Source: CAJQQK01 sp963696075 (GTDB taxonomy: Bacteria > Pseudomonadota > Alphaproteobacteria > Rhizobiales > Hyphomicrobiaceae). From it: 64,000 nt of DNA. The stretch is taken from NCBI GenBank assembly GCA_963696075.1, contig CAVOJD010000007.1:1-64000 (forward strand). Reading direction: 5' to 3'. Positions 10,274 to 22,200 of this stretch are shown one piece after another; the first letter of the stretch is position 1; each line of letters opens with the position of its first letter. The notes beneath the pieces are model-generated. The model did not search any database. It had not been told where the DNA came from and saw only the letters and a program-made list of their open reading frames with translations. The translations under genes and the position numbers were made by a program.

Positions 10274-13200
10274 CGCCCGACGACGACACGGGTCTCAATG
10301 TCGAGGCGATGACGCCCGCCAGCTCGCTGCCAGCGCTCGCTGACAAGACGCGAAACCATTTTCAAACGCTCAGGTGCACTCTCCCTGTCACTGCGCCCGT
10401 GATAACTGAGCCGGATCACCGAAGCCGGCTTGTCGACAAGGCGCGCAATCAACTGATCGATCCCGGCAACCAGCTTGTGCGTCGGCTGATTGCTTCCCTT
10501 CAGGAAGGCCGATCCGTTGAGATCGATGCGAATAACGCTCGAGATCGACGCACCAAAGTTCAGCTTGGTCAGCTTGCCTCGCGTCAGCCGCACGACGCGC
10601 GGGTTCTCGGTGGTCACCCGGTAGCCGGTCGGCAGCGTTCGGGTATCGAGCTTGATGATGAAGTTGGAACCGATCTTCGCATCCGGGATGTCGGCACACG
10701 GCACGTTATAGCGGCCATGCTTGTCGGTCGTGATCAATCGCCCGCGCGCCGTCACCACCCGCACGCCCGGCAACCCCGGCTCACCCCTGTTCTGATAGCC
10801 GTCGCGGTTCTTGTCATCGAACACCTTCCCGATGATCTCACCGCAATCGAACACATGCTCGACCTCACGCTTGACCACCGCCCGGCCGATCGACGAGATC
10901 CGGGTGCGCGAAATGGGGTCTTCCACCCAGGCGAGGTTCACGAACTCCATGCTCGCAGCCGCAGCGCCGACACCCAGGTTGAATGTGATCGTCACCGTGG
11001 CATTGGCGGGAACGCTTTGGTTCGGCCAGACCAGCCGTCGGCCATTGCGCACAGGTTCCACCGCAACGCTGTCGATCGATGCCGTGCCCAGGCGATACGT
11101 GAAACCTGCCGGCATGACGTCGACAAAATCGACGCCCACCCGGTCCAGGGGGGTCGGATTTCGAACCGTAATTCTGTACGGGATCACATCGCCGATCCGC
11201 GCCGTCGGACGTGAGCTCGTCTTCTCCACGACAAGTTGCGGCAACGAATTACTCGGATCGAGCAGGATGTCCGCCGTCGCAGTCGAAGACGGAATGGGAT
11301 TACCCGAAAGTGGCGACGCGCCCCCTGCCGTGACCGTATTCGTGAAGGTCCCGTTGTTCGGCACGGTCACATCGACGACGAACTCGACCGTGACAGTCTC
11401 ACCAGGATTGAGCGTCCCCCCGGTCGTCAGCAGATCGGTGTTGCTGTCACCATTGAACGCAGCGTTCGCCAGCGCCGTGAAGCCCGTTGGCGCACTGACA
11501 AGCGAAACGTTGCTCACCACGAAGTTGCCCGCACCGAACACCGCATTGAGGTCATCCGTGAGCGTGACGTCACGCACCTGGCTCGAGCCTGAGCTTTCAG
11601 CCGACACCCGGTAGGTGATCTGCGTTGCGCCACTACCGAGAATGACGGGCGTCCCCGACACCGCCTTGGCGGCTGTGATCGCGGGCGTGCCGCAGTGCAT
11701 CAGCGGGATATTGTTGCTGAAGATCGTCGGATCACCAGCCTCGACATCGAACACCGTATAGAACGGGTTGCCCGACGCCGAGAAGTCGGAAAGCTGTCCG
11801 GTTGATCCCACTTCACTGCCGCCGATCACGGCCGGATTTGCCGGCAGCAGGCTCGTCAGGTCAAGCGTGCCGCTCGACAGCCGATCGGTGCTGGCAACCC
11901 CCGTCGGTGGCAACGAATAGGTCAGCGTGTACTGCCCCGGCGCCGTGACGTGGAACTGATAGAGGCCATCGCTGCCATCACGCACGATGACGATATTGGC
12001 GTTGGTGCCAACCCCGGTTTGCGAACCGAGCGGACCGGTAACGGTGATGAAACCACCCGTCAGGATCGTGCCGGTTTCCTGGCAGTAGAAATAGCCGGTC
12101 GGGTCATAGTCGCTGCTGTTTGCGGTCCCGTCGCTCTCACGGTCGCCTGTATCGGTCTCCGAATTATCGGGCGATCCATCCCCATCGACATCGATGATGG
12201 GCGCCAGTGTCGGGTTGGTATCGTTCGGATCCTGCGGCGTCACCGTCGGATCGTCCGAAGGCACAGGTGTCGTAATCTGCTGCGAAGTGGCAAACGCGGT
12301 GTTGCCCTGCCCCGACGGTGGTAATCCACCGCTGAAGTTGCCCCGCACCGTCACCAGGATCGTACCCGCAGCGCCTGGTGCAAGCGTCGGCGACCCGGCC
12401 AGCAGTGCCGCATTGGACGCGCCGTCGTAACCAGTGTTGGCCTGACCACCACTGGTGAACCCGGACACCTGCACCGTTGGCGCCCCCATCAGTTGGCCCG
12501 GTGCAATGGCAGCACTGACATTGTCCGAGATCCCCACCTGGGTCGCGGTCATGTTGCCGGTGTTGGTGACCACGATGGTGTAGTCGATCTCATAGACGAA
12601 CGGAAAGATCTGGCGTGCGGCGCCAGCCACCTTTGTCAGCGACAGAGCCGGCGCGCGTGGAATGGTGACGCTGGTGGGATCATCATCCCCGGCCGCAGGC
12701 GAACTCTCATCCGACCGGTCCGTAACCGTGCCGCCGCCCGATGTCCCACCGTTGGCAACGGCCTGGTTGTCGACATTGCCGGCATCGATATCCTGCTGCG
12801 TGATGGCGTACGGCGCGCGGAAGGTCACGGTCTGGCCCGGTGCGATATCCGTCGCCGTGCCCGCCCCGCCATCAAGATCGGCGCCACCTGAGAGGTAGGC
12901 GGGAACCGGCGGCGTTCCCGTGCCGGTGAAGATGCCCCCATCCTCACTCACCGCGACATTGAACACCGTCACATTGCCTGTGTTGGTGACAACATAAGTA
13001 TAGGTGATCAACTCACCGGCCTGCGGCGGTGTCGAGAAAGCAGCCGTACTGGCGCTCTTCACCAGGCCGATCCCCGGAGTTCGAATAATTGGCGTCTCGG
13101 TGGGGTCATCACTCGTGTTGCCGTCGGTATCGATCCCGTCGTCGGAAACATCCGTGACAGGTGGTCCCGAAGGCGGCGTGCCCGTCCCCGTCGCGGTGTT

Positions 13201-16200
13201 CGAGATACCACCGGCATCGACATCACCCTGAACCAGCGTGTAGATCGCCGTGAACGTCGCCGTCTCACCCGGGATCAGCGTGCCCGCCGGCGACGAACCG
13301 GAATTGGCAACGAACGTTGGCCCCGACGTCAGCGCCAGTGCGCCCCCGCCAATCCGTGTCAGTGTGTCGGAAGCGATCGCCACGGACGTCAGCGTCGTGT
13401 TGCCCGTATTGGCAAGCGTGATCGTATACGTGACCGTATCGCCGGCATCGATGTTCGCCGTATCGAGACCCGCGTTGACCGTGACGGCGGCTGACTTCGT
13501 CGTCTCGATGGACGACACTGCCGTAATCAACGTCTCGGTCGGATCATCCGTCGTATTGCCGTCCGTATCGACACCGTCATCGGAAACATCCGTGACCGCG
13601 GGTCCGCTCGGCGGCGTCCCGGTGCCGGTCGCCGTGTTCGACACACCGCCCGCATCGACATCCCCCTGCACCAGCGCATAAGTCGCCGTGAACGTCGCCG
13701 TCTCACCAGGGATCAGCGTACCTTGCGCTGATGCGCCGGAATTCGAAACGAACGTCGGCCCAGACGTCAGCATCAGCGCGCCGCCACCGATCCGCGTCAG
13801 ATTGTCGGAAGCAATCCCCACTGCGGACAGCGTCGTATTGCCCGTGTTCGCAAGTGTGAACGTGTAGGTGATGACATCACCGGCATCCGTGTTGGTGGCA
13901 TCGAGACCATTCGCAACCGTCACCGCCGCCGTCTTCGTTGTCTCGATCGACGGCGTGCGCGTAATCACGGTCTCGGTCGGATCGTCGGCCGTGTTGCCGT
14001 CCGTGTCGATGCCATCATCGGACACATCCGTGACCGCGGGGCCGCTCGGCGGGGTGCCCGATCCAGTCGCCGTGTTCGAGACACCACCCGCATCGACATC
14101 CCCCTGAACCAGCGTGTAGCTCGCCGTGAACGTCGCCGTCTCACCAGGGATCAACGTGCCCGCCGGCGACGAACCGGAATTGGCAACGAACGTCGGCCCC
14201 GTCGTCAGCGCCAGCGCACCGCCGCCAAGCCGCGTCAACACATCCGCGGCGATGCCAACCGAGGTCAGGCTGACATTGCCCGTATTCTCCAGCACGATCG
14301 TGTACGTGACGACATCGCCGGCATCCGTGTTGGCATTGTCGAGACCGTTGGCCACCGTCACGGCCGCCGTCTTCGTCGTCTCGATCGACGGCTGCGGCGC
14401 AATCACCGTCTCCGTCAGATCATCGGTCGTGTTGCCATCGGTGTCGATGCCATCATCGGAAACATCCGTGACCGCAGGGCCCGTCGGCGGCGTGCCGGTG
14501 CCGGTCGCTGTGTTCGACACACCGCCCGCATCAACATCCCCCTGCACCAGCGTGTAGCTCGCCGTGAAGGTTGCCGTTTCACCCGGGATCAGCGTGCCAG
14601 GCGCCGAAGCCCCGGAGTTCGCAACGAACGTCGGCCCCGACGTCAGGCTCAACGCCCCGCCGCCGATCCGCGTCAGCGTGTCCGACGCAATCCCAACCGA
14701 CGTCAGCGTCGTGTTGCCCGTGTTGGCGACAGTGATCGAGTAGGTAACCACATCACCGGCATCCGTGTTGGCCGTATCGAGACCATTCGCAACCGTGACC
14801 GCCGCCGTCTTCGTTGTCTCGATCGACGCCGACGGCGAGATCAGCGTCTCGGTCGGATCGTCCGTTATGTTGCCGTCCGTGTCGATGCCATCATCGGAGA
14901 CGTCCGTCAGCGCTGGCCCTGTCGGCGGCGTACCGGTCCCCGTCGCGGTATTCGAGATGCCACCCGCATCGATATCCGCCTGCACCAGCGTGTAGCTCGC
15001 CGTAAACGTCGCAATCTCGCCCGGCACCAGCGTGCCTGTGGCGGAACTGCCGGAGTTCGACACGAACGTCGGCCCCGACGTCAGCGTCAGCGCGCCACCG
15101 CCAAGCCGCGTCAGCGTGTCTGACGCAATCCCGACCGACGTCAGCGTGGTGTTGCCCGTGTTGGCGACCGTAATGGTGTAGGTCACCGCATCACCCGCAT
15201 CCACCACCGTGGCGCTGGCCCCGGCCGCGACCGAAGCCACGCCGACCTTCGTCGTCTCGATGCCGGGCGAGTTTGTGATGATTGTCTCTGTCGGATCGTC
15301 GGCCGTGTTGCCGTCCGTGTCGATGCCATCGTCCGACACATCCGTGACAGCCGGCCCCGTCGGCGGCGTACCCGTGCCGGTCGCCGTGTTCGAGACACCA
15401 CCGGCATCGACGTCCGCCTGGATCAGCGTGTAGCTCGCCGTAAACGTCGCCGTCTCGCCCGGGATCAGCGTACCTGCCGCCGACGTACCGGAATTTGCAA
15501 CGAACGTCGGGCCCGATGTCAGCGACAGCGCCCCGCCCCCGATCCGCGTCAACGTGTCGGACGCGACTGCGACCGCATTGAGCGTGGTGTTACCTGTGTT
15601 CTGCAGAGTGATCGTGTAGCTGACCACATCACCCGCATCGACGACGGCATTGTTGAGGCCGCCCGTCACCGACGCCGAGGCCGTCTTCGTCGTCTCGATC
15701 GCAGCCGTCGGCGTGATCACCGTGTCGGTTGGATCGTCTGCCGTGTTGCCGTCCGTGTCGATGCCATCATCGGACACATCCGTGACAGCAGGCCCCGTCG
15801 GCGGCGTACCCGTCCCGGTCGCCGTGTTCGACACGCCGCCCGCATCAACGTCCGCCTGAACCAGCGTGTAGCTCGCCGTGAACGTCGCCGTCTCCCCCGG
15901 GATCAGCGTACCCGCCGCTGAGGCACCGGAATTCGCAACGAACGTCGGGCCCGATGTCAGCGACAACGCCCCGCCACCGATCCGCGTCAGCGTATCCGAC
16001 GCGATCGCAACCGACGTCAGCGTCGTATTGCCGGTGTTCTCCAGCGTGATCGAATACGTCACCGTGTCGCCCGCATCAACCAACGTCGGGCTGACGCCAC
16101 CGGCCGTCGTCACGCTTGCCGTCTTCGTCGTCTCAATGGACGGCTGAGGCGTGATCAGCGTTTCCGTCGGATCATCCGCCGTGTTGCCATCGGTGTCGAT

Positions 16201-19200
16201 GCCGTCATCGGACACATCCGTAACAGCCGGCCCGGTTGGCGGCGTGCCGGTGGCCGTCGCGGTATTGGACACCCCGCCCGCATCGACATCACCTTGCACC
16301 AGCGCATAGGTCGCCGTGAACGTTGCCGTCTCGCCGGGCGCCAGCGTGCCCTGTGGCGACGAACCAGAGTTCGACACGAACGCCGGCCCCGACGTCAGCG
16401 ACAACGCCCCGCCACCAATCCTGGTCAGCGTGTCGGACGCCACCGTAACCGACGTCAACGAGACATTGCCGGTATTCTGCAACGCGATCGTGTACGTCAC
16501 CACGTCGCCGGCATCCGTGACCGAGCCGTTCGCGCCGTTGGCCACCGTCACGACAGCGGTCTTCGTCGTCTCGATCGACGCGGACGGGCTGATCGTCGTC
16601 TCCGTTGGATCGTCCGTGGTGTTGCCGTCGGTGTCGATGCCATCGTCGGAGACATCAGTGACAGCCGGCCCCGATGGTGGCGTGCCCGTACCCGTTGCCG
16701 AGTTGGACACCCCGCCCGCATCGACATCCGCCTGCACCAGCGTATAGGTCGCCGTGAACGTCGCCGTCTCCCCTGGCGCCAGCGCGCCTTGCGGTGACGT
16801 GCCGGAATTCGACACGAACGTGGGCCCCGACGTCAGCGCCAGTGCCCCGCCGCCAAGCCGCGTCAGATTGTCGGACGCGATCCCGACCGTGGTCAGGTTC
16901 ACGTTGCCGGTATTCTGCAGCGTGATCGTATACGTCACCACATCGCCGGCATCGGTGGCGGATGCATCAGAACCGTTCGCAACCGTGACGGCCGCCGTCT
17001 TCGTCGTCTCGATCGACGGCGTGCGCGGGATCAGCGTCTCGGTCGGATCGTCCGTCGTGTTGCCATCGGTATCGATGCCGTCATCCGCAATGTCGGAGAC
17101 TTCGGAACCAATCGGCGGCGTCCCGCGCGCAGCCGCTTCATTCGAGACACCACCTGCATCGACATCAGCCTGCACCAACGTGTAGCTGGCGGTAAATGTC
17201 GCCGTCTCGCCGGGCACCAGCGTACCTTGCGGCGAACTCCCGGAGTTCGACACGAATGTCGGGCCAGAGGTCAGCGTCAAATTCGCCCCGCCGAGACGGG
17301 TCAACTGATCATTTACGGAGACAACCGTCAGCGTCACGTTGCCAGTGTTCTGGGCCGTGATGGTGTAGGTGATGACATCGCCGGCATCGACGTTGGCCGT
17401 GTCGCTGCCGTTGGCAACCGTCACCGCAGCCGTCTTCGTCGCCTCAATCGCGGGCGCCAGCGTAATCAGCGTCTCCGTCGGATCGTCAACGGTATTGCCA
17501 TCCGTATCGATGCCATCGTCCGAGACATCCGTTACCGGCCCGCCCGTCGGTGGCGTCCCCGTACCCGTCGCCGTATTCGAAACACCGCCGCGATCGACGT
17601 CCGCCTGCACCAGCGTATAGCTCGCCGTAAACGTCGCCGTCTCACCGGGCACCAGCGTGCCTTGCGCCGATGCTCCCGAATTGGACACGAACGTCGGCCC
17701 CGACGTCAGCGACAGCGCCGCGCCACCGATCCGCGTCAGCGTATCGGAAGCAATCCCGACGGAGGTCAGCGTCACGTTGCCCGTGTTGCGCAGTTCAATC
17801 GTGTAGGTGACGACGTCGTCGGCATCTGTCGCCGTCGCGCTGATCCCATTGACAACGGTCACCGTCGCCGTCTTCGTTGTCTCGATCGCGGGCGCCGGCG
17901 TAATCAGCGTCTCTGTCGGATCATCAGCGGTATTGCCATCGGTATCGATGCCATCATCGGAGACGTCGGTTACCGGCGATCCCGTCGCCGGCGTCCCCGT
18001 GCCGGTCGCGGTGTTGGAGACACCGCCCGCATTCACGTCGTCCTGAACCAGCGTATAGCTCGCCGTAAACGTCGCCGTCTCACCGGGAACCAGCGTGCCT
18101 GCCGCCGACGCGCCCGAGTTCGAAACGAACGTCGGCCCCGAGGTCAGCGACAATGCCCCGCCACCGATCCGCGTCAGCGTATCGGAAGCGATCCCGACCG
18201 AGGTCAGCGTCACGTTGCCGGTATTGCGCACAGTGATGGTGTAGGTCACGATATCGTCGGCATCCGTTGCCGTCGCGCTTGCGCCGTTGGCGACCGTCAC
18301 CGATGCAGTCTTCGTGGTCTCGATCGACGGATTAGGCGGAATAACCGTCAGCGGCGCCGAGGCTGCGGGGCTTGTCCCCGCGGCTGTCGTCAGCGTCGAA
18401 GTCGTGTTGGTGTAGCTGCCCGCCGCATCCGCAACGACGTCAATCGAGATCGTACAGGTGCCGTTTGCCGGTACGGCCCCGTTGCGCACGTAGATACCTG
18501 TATCCCCTGCCGCCGGCGCGCCGGAATTCGATGGATTTCGAACGAGGATCCCGCACGAGGATTGCAGGTTGGGCGTGGGCGCAACCGTCATCTGTCCGGG
18601 CGAAAACGGAAACGAATCCGTGAAGCCTGGCGAGCTGACCGAAACCGATGTCGGATTGGGGTTCGTCAGAACGAATGTCATGCGCACAGACTCGCCCAGC
18701 GCGACACTTGGTGAGGCGAACGACTTCGCCAGCGTCACCGGTTCGAGAACCCGCAGCTGCGCGACATTCGACGGCTGCCCCGCACCAACCGTCTGATTGC
18801 TCGAAACCCCGGTCGTCTGGTTGTCGTGCAAACCGACCGTCGAACTCGTCACATCGACATCGATGTAACAGCTTGCCGACGGCGCCAGCGCGATATTGCT
18901 GGCCGTGAAATTCGTCCCACCGATGGCGGCGTTGTGGGTCAGCCCGCTGCACGTACCGCCGACATAAAGCGGCGCGGCGATCTCAATGTTCGTCAGAGGG
19001 TCAGCAAAAGAAACGCCCGTCAGCCCCGTCGGCACAAGCGTGGCATTGTTTGGGTTGGCGATCGTGAACCGCATCCGGCTCGTGCCACCGATCGCGATAG
19101 ACGACGTCAAGAAACTCTTCGTGATCGTCGGCGGCGCGACAACGCGCAGCTCTGCCCGTGCCGGATCGGGATTCTCCGCCCCCGAAAGCGTCCTGAGTTC

Positions 19201-22200
19201 ACCACGCTCAATCGTATTGACGTAGACCCCCGCCGTGCTGGCGGTCACCTGCGCAATGACCTTGCAGACCTGCTCGGCAACGAACAAACCGCCATCCAGG
19301 CGAATGAACTCTGCCCCGCCCGACGTACCGGTCGTCACTGTCCCACCGGCACATGTGGTCGTTGGCGTTCCAACGATCGACAAGCCGACCGGCAGCGTAT
19401 CGATCAGCGCCGGACTTTCCCCCGTCTCATCATTCGGCGCGGTATTGGTGTTGTAGAAATCAATCGTCAGCGTGGACTGTTCCCCCGCCCCGATAAAGTT
19501 CGGCGAGAAGCCTTTGCCGACATTGACCTGCCGGCCCACCGTCAGCGTCGCCGCGACATTTGCGTTGTTCGTCACGCCCTCGTTGGTAACGAGATCACCA
19601 GCGGCAATCGTGTTGATGTGGTTGCCGCCCTTGAAGGCCGTGACGTTGAATTCGAACTTGCAAATCCTGCCCTTGTCGATCTCAGCGCCCGACAGAGTGA
19701 TTGAGCTTGCCCCTGGCGCACCTGAGAAGACACCACCTCTGCAGCCGTTGGCGTTCGGGTTGCCTGCGAGGTCCGTAAACGTCGGGTTGACGTTGGTGAA
19801 CAAACGCATATCGGTGCTGCCGAAGCTGTCGGTCAGCGTCACACCGGTCAGATCGATCGCCGTCGGCTCAACATTCGAGAGCGTAATCGTGACGCGCGAT
19901 GGTCCGCCCCCGTTGACGGAAACGGGAACGAACTCCTTGTTCGCGCTCACACTCGTCGCGCGCACCTGAAGCGCGGCGCTGGCGGTATAGTAATTCTCGA
20001 GCTGATTGTAGGAGGCGGGTTGGCCATCGTCGACAGCCGAGAAGTTCACCGGCGATCCATGCGCATCGCCAGGGATCGAGTTGGTGAAGTTCTGGACCGT
20101 CGCCGGCGGCGTCAACGGCGCTGCCCTGACGTCAACATAGATGCTGCATTCTTGCGTGTTGCCCGCGCCGGCAGGCATAGCGCCGCCGCTCAAGGAAATC
20201 GAGGATGCGCCCGCAGCCGCAGTCAACGTCCCGCCGCAGCCATTCGACACATTTGGCGAAGCAGCGACCTGGAACCCCGCAGGCAGGTTGTCCGTCAACG
20301 CGATCGCGCTGGTCGCATTGCGGTCAATCGAATAGCGCAAGACCCGGATACGCAGCCGCGCCACACCCAGCGGGCCAACCTCCGTCGGATCCCAGTACTT
20401 GAAAAGACGAATGGCCGGATAGATGATCATCTGGCCTTGAAGTTGAATCGGATAGGTCTGACCTGGATTGCCTGGCGCATCGAAGGTGATGCCACCTACC
20501 GGAATGCGATTGTAGCGCCACTGACTGACCGGGAAGGCATCCGACGACGTCGTCAGCGCAACCGTCACCGCACAGCTCGCGCCAGCCGCAACCGACATAT
20601 CGTTCAACTGGAACGACGTCGCATCCACATTCGCAACTGGCGTCCCGCCGCACGTGTTGCTCACCACCCCCCCGGCTGCGACCCGGAATCCTGAATCTGG
20701 ACAGGCTGAGCCCACGCACATCGTGTTGAGGTCGTCGGTCAGGTCGATATTCGAAACGGCTGCCGTCGATGAGTAGTTGGTAATCGAAAAGGTAACGTTG
20801 ACGCTGTCACCTTGATAGATGGACGTCCGGCTGAAAGTCTTCGTCACCTCCAACAGGCGTCCCGAAACGGTCAGCGTCGCCTGCGTTGTCGGGAACTGAT
20901 ACCCCGCCAATGTGCCGGCAGGGACCGTGTTGACGTAGGTACCTTCCGCGGAATAGCTGACTGTCGCCCTGATCTCACAGGTAGCGACCTGCGCCCCCGC
21001 CTGTTGCGGCGTTGCCCCTGGCAAAGTGGCGCCCGTCATCGCGAACGCGGTGCCGTTATTGGTGGCCGTTCCACTGCACGTGTTGGTATTGATCGAGTCG
21101 ACCGTCATCTGCCCCGGACTGGTCGGCATGACGTCGGTCAGGTCGAAGTTGGTGATGTCCTGGGCGTTGTAGTTCTGGAAATAGAGGCGCAGCTCGGCCG
21201 TCGTCGTATCGTTGAGGTTGGTCGTCGCGGCCGTTGCGTTGTTGAAATACTTGAGGACGCGGGCGCCCGTGTAGGCCCTGACACTTCTGCTGCCAGTCGT
21301 CGAGTTCGTTGCGCCTTCATTGGTCGTGACGGCGTTGACCGGCAGCTGGTGCGTCAAGCTCGAGGCAGCCAACGGTAACTGAGGGTCGCGCGATGGCTCG
21401 ACATCGAAGGTAATCGTGCACGAGCCACTGGCGGGGATAGTCGCGCCGGACAAATCGATTTGAGAGGTTGGCCCATAAGCCGACGTTCGCGCCGGACGCG
21501 GACTGATGGCGACGGCTCCCGAACCGCATGTGGTGCTGCCCGCATTGGTCGCGCGGACGTTATAACCGGATTGAAAGAGATCATATGTGAATGCGGTCCC
21601 GGTCAACGGAACGGGGTTCGGGTTTGTCAGCGTAATCGTGTAACTGGTGGTCTCGTGACCTTGAACGGAACCTGACAACCCGACACTGATGGACGGAACG
21701 AGATCCTGAAGAAGGATCGCCAGCGTGCCCTGAGCCGCTTGCGTGTTGGCATCCGGTAAACCGCCGGTCGTCGCCGTAACCTCGCCAACGGGGATTTCGT
21801 TGATATAGGTCCCTTTCCGGGTCGCATAGACGTCGACAGAAATCGTGCAGACGCCGGAATTGGTCCCATCCCCGGCCGGGATCGTACCGCCGGCAATCGT
21901 GATCTGGCCGTTCGTTGCGCTATTACTGCTGGTCGTTGTCCCGCCGCACGTCGAAACGATATTCGGCGTCGCCGCTATAAAGACATCGTTGGGGAAAGTA
22001 TCCGTCAGATTGACCGACGTGGATGGCAGCAAGGAAGAGTTCAGCAGCCGGATCTCGAGACGGCTCAGCTCGCCCGGATACAACGTTGCCGGCGAGAAGC
22101 TCTTATTGACGTCAATCGCGGCAAACGCACCGGACGCCGACGACAAGAGCAGCAGCAGCAATGCCATGGCTTTCGCCATCAACCTGCCACTCTTGAGCGG

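Noticed and set aside
13066..18331. Possible CRISPR array
   Set aside because: The repeats are 438 bp, contiguous and in-frame coding, without spacers.
10811..18714. Repeated plus-strand frames of 143 and 495 codons within the giant gene
   Set aside because: They are regular shadows of the 438-bp repeats on the other strand, without ribosome binding sites.
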